A stretch of 64,000 nucleotides of DNA from an uncultured Acidovorax sp. (lineage in GTDB: Bacteria; Pseudomonadota; Gammaproteobacteria; Burkholderiales; Burkholderiaceae_C), in contig CAJYHL010000042.1 in NCBI GenBank assembly GCA_913774625.1, forward strand, positions 1 to 64,000. The letters run 5' to 3'. This document shows positions 20,565 to 33,333 of this stretch, one piece after another; positions within the stretch are counted from its first letter, which is position 1, and each line of letters opens with the position of its first letter. Made by a program: the position numbers and the translations under genes. The notes under the pieces were generated by a model, which saw only the letters and a list, made by a program, of their open reading frames with translations, made no database searches and was not told the DNA's origin.

Positions 20565-21242
20565 ATGCCCGCCCGACGCAGACTCCGCACCAGGCAGCCG
20601 CTACGGCCCTGGATGACCGCAGCGGCCTGGCTGCTGTGCTGCGCCCTGCCGCTGGCGGCCAGCGCCCAGGCCGTGGTCCTGAGCGGCATTCTGGGCACCC
20701 GCGCCCTGCTGGTGATCGACGGTGCGCAGCCGCGCAGCTTGGCACCGGGGGAAGCCCACTCCGGGGTAAAGCTGGTGTCCGTGGGCCGCGACGACGCCGT
20801 GGTGGAAGTAGGCGGCCAGCGCCGCACCATCGTGCTGGGCGCAGCGCCCGTCAGCATCCAGTCGGCCAACTCGGGGCAGCGCCTCGTGCTGCGATCCGAC
20901 GGACGCGGGCATTTCGTGGGCACCGGCTCCATCAATGGCCGCGCCATGCAGTACATGGTGGACACGGGCGCCACCACGGTGGCCATAGGCCAGCCCGATG
21001 CCGAGCGCATGGGGCTGCCGTTTCGCAGCGGGCGTCCGGTGATGATGAACACGGCCAACGGCACCACCCAGGGCTGGCGGCTCACGCTGGACATGGTGCG
21101 CGCAGGCGACGTCGAGGTCCGCGCCGTCGATGCCGTGGTCGTGCCCCAGGCCATGCCCTACGTCCTGCTGGGCAACAGCTTCCTGTCGGCCTTCCACATG
21201 ACGCGGGCCAACGACGAGATGGTGCTGGAAAAGCGCCGCTGA
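20565..21242 (+). CDS. Retropepsin-like aspartic protease, exported (TIGR02281 type)
   Basis: A 225-residue protein with a signal peptide or anchor (AWLLCCALPLAASAQA, about residues 21-36) and a single retroviral-type aspartic protease domain. The active-site triad is Asp133-Thr-Gly in MVDTGATTVAIG, and VLLGNSFLSAFHM lies in the C-terminal flap region. Such proteins act as homodimers in the periplasm; substrates are unknown. The next gene begins six bases after its stop, suggesting one transcript. Confidence 0.85.
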   Translation: MPARRRLRTRQPLRPWMTAAAWLLCCALPLAASAQAVVLSGILGTRALLVIDGAQPRSLAPGEAHSGVKLVSVGRDDAVVEVGGQRRTIVLGAAPVSIQSANSGQRLVLRSDGRGHFVGTGSINGRAMQYMVDTGATTVAIGQPDAERMGLPFRSGRPVMMNTANGTTQGWRLTLDMVRAGDVEVRAVDAVVVPQAMPYVLLGNSFLSAFHMTRANDEMVLEKRR

Positions 21243-21247
21243 AAACC

Positions 21248-22279
21248 ATGGCCGCCCCTACGCCCACACACACGCCCCTCGCTCCCTCGGGCCCTGGCGA
21301 GCCCGAGGGCAACGAATACGAAGACCTGCTCGGCCTCTGGTCCGATCTGGAGAACGCCCTGTCCCTGCTGCTGCTCCATCCGCGGCATGCCGAGGACTTC
21401 GCCGTGAAGATCCGCCAGTGCGACCGCTGGCTGCAGGACCTGGTGGCGCACGACACCGATGCCGCCCTCTATCTGATGTTCCAGCTCGCCGCCACCTCCA
21501 CGGTGGGATACAGCGCCTCGCATGCGCTGGTCTGCGGAGCGCTCTGCCACATCATGGCCATGGAGCTGAAGCTGCCTTCCATCGAGCGCGACAGCCTGGT
21601 GCGCGCCGCCTTCACCATGAACATCGGCATGACAGCGCTGCAGGACGAACTGGCCCACCAGCGCGAGCGGCCCGACCCGATGCAGCAGCGCATCATCGAC
21701 GAGCACCCGCGCCGGGGAATGGAGCTGCTGGAAGAGCTGCAGGTGCGCGACGAGCTCTGGCTGGAGGTGGTCGGCCAGCACCATGCGGCGGCCGCCGACG
21801 AGGAGTCACGCCTCACGCCACTGCGCCTGCTGGGCGCCGAGGGAAGGCTCTGCCGCATCCTCGCCACCATCGACCGCTACGCGGCCATGATCAGCCCGCG
21901 CAAGTCCCGCATCGGCCGCAGTGCCACCGATTCGGTGCGCGCCATCGTCAGCCAGGAAGTGGACCAGCGCGACGAAGTCGGCCTGGCGCTGGTGCGCCGG
22001 GTGGGCCTGTGCCCGCCGGGCACCTTCGTGCGACTGGACAACGGCGACATCGCCGTCGTGCTGCGGCACGGCAGCAAGCCCATGCTTCCCCTGGTGGCGA
22101 GCCTGCTCGACCGGCATGGCGGGCAGTTGCCCCAGCCCCGGCCCCACCAGACCGGCTTGGGCAAGCCGCGCATACAGTCCGCGCTGTCGCGCGCGGCCGT
22201 TCCGCTCGAACTGAACCATCGCACGATGGTGCGCCTGGGCCTCTATGCCGCGCGGCGCAGCCACGGACTGCAGGCATGA
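21248..22279 (+). CDS. Degenerate HD-GYP-like domain protein
   Basis: A 343-residue cytosolic protein whose residues about 75-215 follow the HD-GYP layout. In active enzymes the metal-binding HDIGK and HHE-x-x-DGxGYP motifs break down cyclic-di-GMP. Here the first is MNIGM (residues 124-128), and after QHH (177-179) the GYP loop is replaced by AAAADEES. Loss of the ligands argues against phosphodiesterase activity and for a regulatory or scaffolding role. The C-terminal 120 residues (VGLCPPGTFVRLDNGDIAVV) resemble the tail of PilZ-like or HD-GYP output regions and are otherwise unassigned. It lies between an aspartic protease gene and aat. Confidence 0.65.
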   Translation: MAAPTPTHTPLAPSGPGEPEGNEYEDLLGLWSDLENALSLLLLHPRHAEDFAVKIRQCDRWLQDLVAHDTDAALYLMFQLAATSTVGYSASHALVCGALCHIMAMELKLPSIERDSLVRAAFTMNIGMTALQDELAHQRERPDPMQQRIIDEHPRRGMELLEELQVRDELWLEVVGQHHAAAADEESRLTPLRLLGAEGRLCRILATIDRYAAMISPRKSRIGRSATDSVRAIVSQEVDQRDEVGLALVRRVGLCPPGTFVRLDNGDIAVVLRHGSKPMLPLVASLLDRHGGQLPQPRPHQTGLGKPRIQSALSRAAVPLELNHRTMVRLGLYAARRSHGLQA

Positions 22280-22360
22280 TGAGGCAGGCATGAGGCCTGA
22301 CCACGCGGCCTGCACGCCCCCCGGAAGAGCCAGCGCACAGGCAGGAAGGGTCAGCCCCCG

Positions 22361-23119
22361 GTGCCGATGAAGCCGACCCTGCCATGGCTGGAACCCGAGG
22401 ACCCGTTCCCACCGGTCGCCCACGCGTGGGACGCCAGCACACCGGCTCCGGGCCTGCTGGCCGCAGGCGGGCTGCTGGACGTGCCGCACCTGAGCGCCGC
22501 CTACCAGCAGGGCATCTTCCCCTGGTACAGCGCCGGCCAACCCACGCTCTGGTGGAGCCCCGATCCGCGCATGGTGCTGCCGGTCGCGCAATTCAAGCTG
22601 CACCGATCGCTGCGCAAGACACTGCAGCGCTTCCGCTCGGCGCCCGGCCACGAGGTGTGCGTGGACCGCGACTTCAGCGCCGTGGTCCATGCCTGCGCGC
22701 TCACGCCGCGCAGCGGCCAGGCGGGCACCTGGATACTGCCCGAGATGGTCCGCGCCTATGAGGCCCTGCATGCGGCGGGCCATGCGCACAGCGTGGAAAC
22801 CTGGGTGGACGGCCGGCTTGTAGGTGGCCTCTACTGCGTGGCCTTCGGCCGCGCGGTGTTCGGCGAGTCGATGTTCGCCCACGAGAGCGACGCCTCGAAG
22901 ATCGCCCTATCGGCCCTGGTGGCGCTGTGCCGGGCCCAGGGCGCGCCGCTGATCGACTGCCAGCAGAACACGCGGCACCTGGCATCGCTGGGTGCGCGGG
23001 AAATCCCGCGTAGCGCCTTCGTCGACCACATCGCCCGGGCCAGGCACGAAGCGCCCATGGACTGGACCTTCCAGCCCCTATACTGGAGCGAGCTTCTGCC
23101 CGATACGCCCTTGGCATGA
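22361..23119 (+). CDS. aat: Leucyl/phenylalanyl-tRNA-protein transferase
   Basis: About 252 residues. Transfers Leu or Phe from tRNA to the N-terminus of proteins bearing Arg or Lys, marking them for ClpS/ClpAP (N-degron pathway). Signature stretches are [20 protein letters not shown], the E-rich [14 protein letters not shown] and the Cys-containing [24 protein letters not shown] is ten bases from a GTG at 22361 and 16 from an ATG at 22367, so GTG was preferred; the difference is two codons. Its stop overlaps the bpt start. Confidence 0.95.
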   Translation: MPMKPTLPWLEPEDPFPPVAHAWDASTPAPGLLAAGGLLDVPHLSAAYQQGIFPWYSAGQPTLWWSPDPRMVLPVAQFKLHRSLRKTLQRFRSAPGHEVCVDRDFSAVVHACALTPRSGQAGTWILPEMVRAYEALHAAGHAHSVETWVDGRLVGGLYCVAFGRAVFGESMFAHESDASKIALSALVALCRAQGAPLIDCQQNTRHLASLGAREIPRSAFVDHIARARHEAPMDWTFQPLYWSELLPDTPLA

Positions 23120-23868
23120 CGCAACTCAACGACCTTCCCCTGCAGACGCTGCAGTTCTACGCGACGGCGCCGTACCCGTGCAGCTACCTGCCCGACCGGC
23201 AGGCCCGCTCGCAGGTCGCCACGCCCAGCCATCTCATCCAGAACGACGTCTATACCGACCTGGTGGCGCGGGGCTTCCGCCGCAGCGGCATGTTCACCTA
23301 CCGCCCCTATTGCGACGGCTGCCACGCCTGCACGCCGCTGCGCGTGCTGGCCGACCGGTTCGAGCCCGACCGCAGCCAGCGCCGCGCATGGCAGCGGCAC
23401 CGGCACCTGCAGGCGCGCGTGCTTCGGCTGGGCTACGAGCCCGAGCACTACGAGCTGTACCTGCGCTACCAGAACACGCGCCACGCCGGCGGCGGCATGG
23501 ACCACGACAGCATCGACCAGTACACCCAGTTCCTGCTGCAAAGCCGCGTGAATTCGCGGCTGGTGGAGTTCCGCGAACCCGAAGGCGCCGATGGCGAGCC
23601 AGGAACGCTGAAGATGGTTTCCATCCTCGACGTGCTGGGGGACGGGCTGTCGGCGGTCTATACCTTCTACGAGCCCGAGGCGCGGTCCAGCTATGGCACC
23701 TTCAACGTGCTCTGGCAGATCGAGCAGGCGCGCAGCCTGGGCCTGCCCTACGTCTATCTGGGCTACTGGATAGAGGCCAGCCCCAAGATGAGCTACAAGG
23801 CGCAGTACCAGCCCAACGAGATCCGGGTCGCCGAAGCCTGGCAGAGCGGCCCGGGACGGCCGCGCTGA
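23116..23868 (+). CDS. bpt: Aspartate/glutamate leucyltransferase
   Basis: A 250-residue member of the ATE/Bpt family. Bacterial Bpt transfers Leu from tRNA-Leu to N-terminal Asp or Glu, complementing Aat. Visible features are [31 protein letters not shown] with paired Cys, [11 protein letters not shown] and [20 protein letters not shown]. The ATGA overlap with aat shows translational coupling; together they give this organism both acidic and basic branches of the leucylation-based N-degron pathway. Confidence 0.94.
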   Translation: MTQLNDLPLQTLQFYATAPYPCSYLPDRQARSQVATPSHLIQNDVYTDLVARGFRRSGMFTYRPYCDGCHACTPLRVLADRFEPDRSQRRAWQRHRHLQARVLRLGYEPEHYELYLRYQNTRHAGGGMDHDSIDQYTQFLLQSRVNSRLVEFREPEGADGEPGTLKMVSILDVLGDGLSAVYTFYEPEARSSYGTFNVLWQIEQARSLGLPYVYLGYWIEASPKMSYKAQYQPNEIRVAEAWQSGPGRPR

Positions 23869-23995
23869 CCGGAGAAGGCGATCGTCCGGGGGCGAGGGGC
23901 TGCCTCGCATCGCACCAGCGCGCCCGTGGAGTTTTGCTGCCTGTCCTTCACTGGGCAGGAGCACATACTTTTCTCGGCAATGCCAGCCTATGGAA

Positions 23996-24015
23996 TTTCA
24001 TTACATAAAATGAAA
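23996..24015. promoter_or_regulatory. Inverted repeat in the iclR-type gene promoter
   Basis: TTTCATT (23996-24002) and AATGAAA (24009-24015) are perfect 7-base arms around ACATAA, ending 26 bases before the start codon. IclR-family regulators commonly repress themselves through such short AT-rich palindromes; binding is inferred. Confidence 0.45.
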
Positions 24016-24041
24016 GACCGCCTGTTGCCATCGCCACGCCC

Positions 24042-24854
24042 ATGAAAAAAAATCCATCAGACACTTCTTCCAAGCCCAGCGTGCAGGTGCTGGAACGGAT
24101 GTTCACCCTGATCGATGTACTCGCCTCCCGGGAAGAGGCCATTTCGCTCAAGGAGATCAGCGAAAAGACAGGCCTGCACCCCTCGACGACCCACCGCATC
24201 CTCAACGACCTGACGATAGGCCGTTTCGTCGATCGGCCGGAATCCGGCAGCTACCGCCTGGGCATGCGGCTGCTGGAGCTGGGCAACCTCGTCAAGGCGC
24301 GCCTGAGCGTGCGCGATGCCTCGCTGGCACCGATGCGCCAGCTGCACAAGCTCATCCAGCAGCCCGTGAACCTGAGCGTGCGCCAGGGCGACGAGATCGT
24401 CTATATCGAGCGCGCCTACAGCGAGCGCTCCGGCATGCAGGTCGTGCGCGCCATCGGGGGCCGGGCGCCTCTGCACCTCACCTCGACCGGCAAGCTCTTC
24501 CTCGCCGCCGACGACCCGCAGCGCGTGCGCTCCTACGCCACCCGCACCGGGCTGGCCGGCCACACCCGCAACAGCATCACCCAGCTGCCCGTGCTGGAGC
24601 GCGAACTGGGCAAGGCACGCCAGTACGGCATCGCGCGAGACAACGAAGAACTGGAACTGGGGGTGCGCTGCATGGCGGCAGGCATCTTCGACGACCAGGG
24701 GCAACTGGTGGCAGGCCTTTCGATCTCCGCCCCGGCCGACCGGCTCGACGATGGCTGGCTGCCCAAGCTGCAATCCACGGCGGACGAGATCTCGCAGGCG
24801 CTGGGCTATGCGAACGGCCGCCGTACCGCACTCGCCCAGGCGGAAGACAAGTAG
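24042..24854 (+). CDS. IclR family transcriptional regulator
   Basis: A 270-residue regulator: N-terminal winged helix-turn-helix (about residues 14-75, EISEKTGLHPSTTHRILNDL) and C-terminal effector-binding domain (about 90-255, LHLTSTGKLFLAAD and CMAAGIFDDQGQLVAGLSIS). Ligand not predictable. No catabolic operon is adjacent: upstream lies bpt and downstream a convergent penicillin-binding protein gene, so its targets lie elsewhere. A perfect inverted repeat precedes it. Confidence 0.92.
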   Translation: MKKNPSDTSSKPSVQVLERMFTLIDVLASREEAISLKEISEKTGLHPSTTHRILNDLTIGRFVDRPESGSYRLGMRLLELGNLVKARLSVRDASLAPMRQLHKLIQQPVNLSVRQGDEIVYIERAYSERSGMQVVRAIGGRAPLHLTSTGKLFLAADDPQRVRSYATRTGLAGHTRNSITQLPVLERELGKARQYGIARDNEELELGVRCMAAGIFDDQGQLVAGLSISAPADRLDDGWLPKLQSTADEISQALGYANGRRTALAQAEDK

Positions 24855-24982
24855 GCAGGAACGGGGGACATCATCTCCCGCTGGCAATGCCAGCGCGGCC
24901 GGCAGGCACGGCTCCAGCAGGCTGGAGCGCCGCCAGAACGAGGCATAGCCCCGGCCGGACGGCCCGGAGCTTCAGGCAGAGA

Positions 24983-26086
24983 TCACTTGATCGCAGGCGT
25001 GGAAACGCCGGCGTGGAAGCTCTTTTCGCTGCCCAGCGCAGGCAGCGTTTCCACCCAGTTGCGCACCCGTTCGGCATCGCCCAGGCGGCTGAATTTGCCG
25101 GCGGAATCGAGGAAGACCATGATCAGCTTGCGGCCGGCGATCTTGGTCTGCATGACCAGGCAGCGGCCGGCCTCGGAGATGTATCCCGTCTTCTGCAGGC
25201 CGATGTCCCAGCTCGGGTTCTTCACCAGCCGGTTGGTGGTGTTGAACTGCAGCGTACGGTGGCCGACCTCGACCGCGTAGCTGGGCGAGGTGGTCAGCTC
25301 GCGCAGCAGCGGGTCGCCGTGCGCCACGTTCACCAGCGTGGCCAGGTCGCGCGCGCTGGACTGGTTTTGGCTCGACAGGCCGGTGGGCTCCACGTAGTGC
25401 GTGTCGGTCATGCCCAGCAGCTTGGCCTTGAGGTTCATCTGCGTCACAAAGGCATTCAGGCCGCCGGGATAGGTCCGGCCCAGGGCGTGGGCGGCGCGGT
25501 TCTCGCTGGACATCAGCGCCAGATGCAGCAGTTCGCCGCGCGTCAGCGTCGTGCCCACGCGCAGGCGCGAGCTGCTGAACTTCTCCATGTCCACGTCGTC
25601 CTGCGTGATGGTGATGGGCTCGTCCATGGGCAGGCGCGCCTGGGAGATCAGCAGCCCGGTCATCAGCTTGGTGATCGAGGCGATGGGCAGCACGGCATGG
25701 TCGTTCTTGCTGAGCAGCACTTCCTTGGTGTCCTGGTCCACCACCAGGGCCACGCTGGACTTCAGGTCGAGCGGGTCGGTCACTTGATGCAGGCCGGCCT
25801 GCTGGCCGAAGGACTGGCGCTCAGGCACGAAGGCCGCGGCACGCACAGGAGCCGCCGCGCTGCGGGAGACGACGCGGGTCGCCTTGACCCGCTTGACGGT
25901 CTTGCGCGAGACCTTGGTGGAGGAGCTGGCCGCTGCCCGCTTGACCGCCACCGAATGGGTCTGTTTCTTCACCACGGCCTTCTTGCGCTCGGCAGCATGG
26001 GCCGCTGGCGTGGCCAGTGCGACGCTGAGAGTGACGAAAGCCAGGGCGTGGGCGAAACGGGCGGCGATGCCAGGGCGTGCATGCAT
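24983..26086 (-). CDS. pbpG: D-alanyl-D-alanine endopeptidase (PBP7 type)
   Basis: Periplasmic serine peptidase of 367 residues, class C low-molecular-weight penicillin-binding protein cutting peptidoglycan cross-links. Signal peptide to about residue 32 (PAAHAAE), then an unusual Lys/Arg/Val/Ser-rich basic linker (33-85). The catalytic motifs are Ser137-Ile-Thr-Lys140, Ser194-Glu-Asn196 and Lys299-Thr-Gly301. The basic linker may bind anionic cell-wall polymers (inference). Confidence 0.92.
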   Translation of the reverse strand: MHARPGIAARFAHALAFVTLSVALATPAAHAAERKKAVVKKQTHSVAVKRAAASSSTKVSRKTVKRVKATRVVSRSAAAPVRAAAFVPERQSFGQQAGLHQVTDPLDLKSSVALVVDQDTKEVLLSKNDHAVLPIASITKLMTGLLISQARLPMDEPITITQDDVDMEKFSSSRLRVGTTLTRGELLHLALMSSENRAAHALGRTYPGGLNAFVTQMNLKAKLLGMTDTHYVEPTGLSSQNQSSARDLATLVNVAHGDPLLRELTTSPSYAVEVGHRTLQFNTTNRLVKNPSWDIGLQKTGYISEAGRCLVMQTKIAGRKLIMVFLDSAGKFSRLGDAERVRNWVETLPALGSEKSFHAGVSTPAIK

Positions 26087-26131
26087 CTGAGTGCTCCAAG
26101 CGGAAAAAATTGTGTGCCAGTGTACAAAACC

Positions 26132-26171
26132 AAAAAAAGTCGCGCAAGATCAAGGCCTTGCGCGACTCTTT
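26132..26171 (-). terminator. Terminator downstream of leuA
   Basis: Arms AGTCGCGCAAG (26138-26148) and CTTGCGCGACT (26157-26167) form an 11-base perfect stem. A seven-base A run at 26132-26138 gives the T tract on the minus strand; a short T run on the plus side suggests weak bidirectionality. Confidence 0.92.
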
Positions 26172-26202
26172 TAGAAAGTGAGTGAAATTATAAATTTGCG
26201 GA

Positions 26203-27741
26203 TCAGCCTTGGGCTGCCACCCGCTCGGCTTTACTTTGTAACTTGTTCAACGCACTGAGGTAGGCTTTGGCTGACGCGACGATGATGTCCGGATCGGAGC
26301 CGACGCCGTTCACCACCCGGCCGCTGCTCTGCAGCCGCACCGTGACCTCGCCCTGGCTCTCGGTGGAGCCGCTGATGGCGTTCACCGAGTAGAGCACCAT
26401 CTCCGCCCCGCTCTGCACATGCCGCTCGATGGCCTTGAGAGAGGCATCGACCGGCCCGTTGCCGTCGGAGGTCGAACGGACCTCCTTGCCTTCGGCCGTG
26501 AAGACCACCGTGGCCTCAGGGCGTTCGCCGGTTTCGCTGTGCTGCGACAGCGACACGAAGCCATAGGACTCGCGCTCGGCCGCCACGCTCTCATCGCTGA
26601 CCAGCGCCAGGATGTCCTCGTCGAAGATCTCGCTCTTGCGGTCGGCCAGTTCCTTGAACTTGGAGAACGCGGCGTTGATCTCGCCCTCGCTCTCCAGCTG
26701 CACGCCCAGCTCCTGCAGGCGCTGCTTGAAGGCGTTGCGGCCGCTGAGCTTGCCCAGCACGATCTTGTTGGCCGACCAGCCCACGTCTTCGGCGCGCATG
26801 ATCTCGTAGGTGTCGCGGGCCTTGAGCACGCCGTCCTGGTGGATGCCCGAGGCATGGGCGAAGGCGTTGGCGCCCACCACGGCCTTGTTGGGCTGCACCA
26901 CGAAGCCGGTGGTCTGGCTGACCATGCGGCTGGCGGCCACGATGTGCTGGGTGTCGATGCCCAGCTCCAGGTTGAAGTAGTCGCGGCGCGTCTTCACGGC
27001 CATCACCACCTCTTCGAGCGAGCAATTGCCGGCGCGCTCGCCCAGGCCGTTGATGGTGCATTCCACCTGGCGCGCGCCGCCGATCTGCACGCCGGCCAGC
27101 GAGTTGGCGACCGCCATGCCCAGATCGTTATGGCAGTGCACCGACCAGATCGCCTTGTCGCTGTTGGGAATGCGCTCGCGCAGCGTCTTGATGAAGTTGC
27201 CGTAGAGCTCGGGCACGGCATAGCCCACGGTGTCGGGCACGTTGATGGTGGTGGCGCCTTCGGCGATCACGGCTTCCAGCACGCGGCAGAGGAAGTCCAC
27301 GTCGCTGCGGTAGCCGTCTTCCGGGCTGAATTCGATGTCGCCCACCAGGTTGCGCGCGAAGCGCACGGACTGCTTTGCCTGCTCCAGCACCTGCTCCGGC
27401 GTCATGCGGAGCTTCTTTTCCATGTGCAGCGGGCTGGTGGCGATGAAGGTGTGGATGCGTGCGCTGTTGGCTCCCTTGAGCGCCTCGGCGGCACGGCTGA
27501 TGTCGCGGTCGTTGGCGCGCGAGAGCGAGCAGACGGTGGAGTCCTTGATGGCCTGGGCAATGGACTGCACGGCCTCGAAGTCGCCATTGGAGCTGGCGGC
27601 GAAGCCGGCTTCGATCACGTCCACCTTCAGGCGTTCGAGCTGGCGTGCGATGCGCAGCTTCTCGTCGCGGGTCATCGATGCGCCGGGCGACTGCTCGCCA
27701 TCGCGCAAGGTGGTGTCGAAAATGATGAGTTTGTCGGCCAT
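26203..27741 (-). CDS. leuA: 2-isopropylmalate synthase
   Basis: First enzyme of leucine synthesis (512 residues), condensing acetyl-CoA with 2-ketoisovalerate. [14 protein letters not shown] (residues 9-22) carries the metal-binding Asp, and [14 protein letters not shown] and the GxGERAGN motif ([14 protein letters not shown]) complete the TIM barrel. The C-terminal LeuA allosteric domain (about 395-505, [15 protein letters not shown] and [15 protein letters not shown]) confers leucine feedback inhibition in the family. ATG at 27741 follows GAGGAGC. pssA is upstream on the same strand. Confidence 0.96.
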   Translation of the reverse strand: MADKLIIFDTTLRDGEQSPGASMTRDEKLRIARQLERLKVDVIEAGFAASSNGDFEAVQSIAQAIKDSTVCSLSRANDRDISRAAEALKGANSARIHTFIATSPLHMEKKLRMTPEQVLEQAKQSVRFARNLVGDIEFSPEDGYRSDVDFLCRVLEAVIAEGATTINVPDTVGYAVPELYGNFIKTLRERIPNSDKAIWSVHCHNDLGMAVANSLAGVQIGGARQVECTINGLGERAGNCSLEEVVMAVKTRRDYFNLELGIDTQHIVAASRMVSQTTGFVVQPNKAVVGANAFAHASGIHQDGVLKARDTYEIMRAEDVGWSANKIVLGKLSGRNAFKQRLQELGVQLESEGEINAAFSKFKELADRKSEIFDEDILALVSDESVAAERESYGFVSLSQHSETGERPEATVVFTAEGKEVRSTSDGNGPVDASLKAIERHVQSGAEMVLYSVNAISGSTESQGEVTVRLQSSGRVVNGVGSDPDIIVASAKAYLSALNKLQSKAERVAAQG

Positions 27742-27822
27742 CTTTTTTGCTCCTCGTGTGGGGTTCCGCTCGCCGGGCAGCGCCGCCGCGCTGTCTTCGC
27801 GTCCGTGGAGCCCACAGACAAA

Positions 27823-27850
27823 AGGCCCGCTGCGCAGGGCAAACGGGCCT
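27823..27850 (-). terminator. Hairpin between pssA and leuA (terminator or attenuator candidate)
   Basis: On the minus strand AGGCCCG (27844-27850) and CGGGCCT (27823-27829) pair around a 14-base loop, followed by TTTTG. The U tract is weak. It may end pssA transcripts or attenuate read-through into leuA; no Leu-rich leader peptide could be recognised. Confidence 0.5.
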
Positions 27851-27926
27851 CGGGAGCTGGAGCGGCTGTCATTGCGCCCGGGCGCCCAGCGGCTTAGCCG
27901 GGCAATGTAGCACAAAGGCTTGCGCG

Positions 27927-28763
27927 CTATTTGTGCAGGCCGCGCTCGTCCGGCTCGTCGGTGGACATGCTGATGACGCTGCTGTGCTGGCCCTTGGCCT
28001 TGCGCCAGCCATACACGGCATAGCCCGACAGGCCGTAGAGCACGAAGATGCTGAACAGCACCGTCGGCGGGTGGATGTTGATGACCGCGATCACCAGCGC
28101 GATCAGCACGATGGCCGCGAACGGCACGCTGCGCTTCATCTGGATGTCCTTGAAGCTGTAGAAGGGCACGTTGGTCACCATGGTGAGGCCGGCGTACAGC
28201 GTGAAGCCGAAGGTGATCCAGGTGATCTGCGTCCAGTTGAGCCAGGCGTCGGCCGTGCCGGGCTGCACGCCGATAGCCGTCATGAGCCAGATGAAGCCCG
28301 CCACCAGCGCCGCCGCCGCGGGCGAAGGCAGGCCCTGGAAATAGCGCTTGTCCACCACGCCGGTATTGACGTTGAAGCGCGCCAGCCGCAGCGCGGCGCA
28401 GGAGCAATAGACGAAGGCCGCGATCCAGCCCCAGCGGCCCAGGCCGCGCAGCGACCACTCGTAGGCGATCAGGGCAGGCGCGGCACCGAACGACACCATG
28501 TCGGAGAGCGAATCCATCTGCTCGCCGAAAGCGCTCTGCGTGTTGGTCATGCGGGCCACGCGGCCGTCGAGGCTGTCGAGCACCATGGCGCAGAAGATGC
28601 CGACCGCAGCCATGTCGAAGCGGCCGTCCATGGCCATCACGATGGCGTAGAAGCCACCGAACAGCGCGGCCAGAGTGAACAGGTTCGGCAGGATGTAGAT
28701 GCCCTTGCGCCGCCTGCGCACCAGCACGTCCGCCCCACGCGCACCCTCGTTCTCTTTATGCAT
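27927..28763 (-). CDS. pssA: CDP-diacylglycerol-serine O-phosphatidyltransferase
   Basis: Integral membrane enzyme of 278 residues making phosphatidylserine, precursor of phosphatidylethanolamine. The CDP-alcohol phosphotransferase signature DG-x2-AR-x8-G-x3-D-x3-D is complete in [19 protein letters not shown] followed by SLSD, near residues 65-87. About seven hydrophobic helices surround it. The start [20 protein letters not shown] is basic and cytosolic. It is located between ilvC and leuA, all on the minus strand. Confidence 0.95.
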   Translation of the reverse strand: MHKENEGARGADVLVRRRRKGIYILPNLFTLAALFGGFYAIVMAMDGRFDMAAVGIFCAMVLDSLDGRVARMTNTQSAFGEQMDSLSDMVSFGAAPALIAYEWSLRGLGRWGWIAAFVYCSCAALRLARFNVNTGVVDKRYFQGLPSPAAAALVAGFIWLMTAIGVQPGTADAWLNWTQITWITFGFTLYAGLTMVTNVPFYSFKDIQMKRSVPFAAIVLIALVIAVINIHPPTVLFSIFVLYGLSGYAVYGWRKAKGQHSSVISMSTDEPDERGLHK

Positions 28764-28903
28764 CGAATTGGCCTCCAGCGCACTGACTTCCTTGGCAGGG
28801 CGCTATCAAAATCATACTGAGCGGCACCGACTGACAGCGCGCGGACTGCGCAGTGTAGGGCCTGCGGCGCGGCCCGGCGGCCACAGAGGCAGCGCCCGCC
28901 ACG

Positions 28904-28931
28904 CAAAAAGGCCACCGCAAGCGGTGGCCTT
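28904..28931 (-). terminator. Terminator downstream of ilvC
   Basis: AAGGCCACCGC and GCGGTGGCCTT are perfect 11-base arms (28908-28918 and 28921-28931), followed on the minus strand by a short T run. It separates ilvBNC from pssA-leuA. Confidence 0.85.
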
Positions 28932-28978
28932 CAGGGTCGCCGCGCCGGGCAGGCCCGGGCGGCGGGATGCATGCGGCA

Positions 28979-32471
<3,493 letters not shown>

Positions 32472-32763
32472 GATCAACCTTTGCGAATTTCTCTGACGAA
32501 AAACCTTGGGTGCCCCTCGGACCGGCTCTTGTGGAGCCGCCTCAGAACTTGAGGCCGCGGCCATGGGCGAGATGATTGCTGCGCCGGACCGGGACCCGTT
32601 TGCCTTTTGACTTGCAACGCGGATTATGTCACCGCCAATACAGGAGACGTCATCTCTATCGGAAAAATAAACGCCCGGTGCCATAATCGCGCGCTTCGGG
32701 CGCCCGCGGCATGCGCTGCGCCCACCCAGCCTTCAAGCCTGCCCGACGCAGGCCTTTCGACTC

Positions 32764-33333
32764 TTGGCCACCGAACGAGAACTGTCAGACTTCCTCAAAA
32801 GCGTTGAAAAGCGAGCCTTCAAGCGCTCGCTCTACCACGTGCGCAACGAGGAAGCCGCCCTGGACATCGTTCAGGACAGCATGCTGAAACTGGCAGAGCA
32901 CTACGGCGACAAGCCGGCAGGCGAGCTGCCGATGCTGTTCCAGCGCATCCTGTCGAACTGCACCCTCGACTGGTTCCGCCGCCAGAAGACGCGCAATGCG
33001 CTCTTTTCCAGCATGAGCGACTTCGAGGGCCCAGACGACGACGGCGGCGACTTCGACCTGCTCGAAGCCTATGCCGGCCCCGAGGACGGCGAAACCGCCC
33101 AGAGCGCCGAGGATTTGGCCCGCCGCGCCCAGGTGTTCCGCGACATCGAAGCCGAGATCCAGGAACTGCCTCCCCGTCAACGGGAAGCATTCCTGATGCG
33201 TTACTGGGAGGAAATGGATGTTGCAGAAACTGCAGCCGCCATGGGCTGCTCCGAAGGCAGCGTGAAGACGCACTGCTTCCGCGCAGTCCAGACCCTGGCC
33301 AAGGTGCTCAAGGCCAAAGGAATCGAACTATGA
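32764..33333 (+). CDS. RNA polymerase sigma factor, ECF-like
   Basis: A 189-residue alternative sigma factor with region 2 (about 8-80, RNEEAALDIVQDSMLKLAEH) and region 4 (about 125-182, LPPRQREAFLMRYWEEMDVA and SEGSVKTHCFRAVQTL). An acidic linker (DFEGPDDDGGDFD, 83-95) joins them. The start is TTG; no in-frame ATG precedes conserved region 2, and MATERELSDFLKSVEKRAFK is the N-terminus I recall in relatives. The DUF3619 gene overlaps its stop (ATGA), so that product is the likely anti-sigma factor. Promoter specificity unknown. Confidence 0.88.
   Translation: MATERELSDFLKSVEKRAFKRSLYHVRNEEAALDIVQDSMLKLAEHYGDKPAGELPMLFQRILSNCTLDWFRRQKTRNALFSSMSDFEGPDDDGGDFDLLEAYAGPEDGETAQSAEDLARRAQVFRDIEAEIQELPPRQREAFLMRYWEEMDVAETAAAMGCSEGSVKTHCFRAVQTLAKVLKAKGIEL

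Noticed and set aside
27742-27926. Leucine-rich leader peptide before leuA
   Set aside because: No short frame with a ribosome-binding site and a run of Leu codons could be found; only a hairpin with a weak U tract is supported.
26203-28458. Apparent 751-residue leuA with an N-terminal extension
   Set aside because: The extension lies in the pssA gene in the wrong frame. LeuA homology begins at [17 protein letters not shown].
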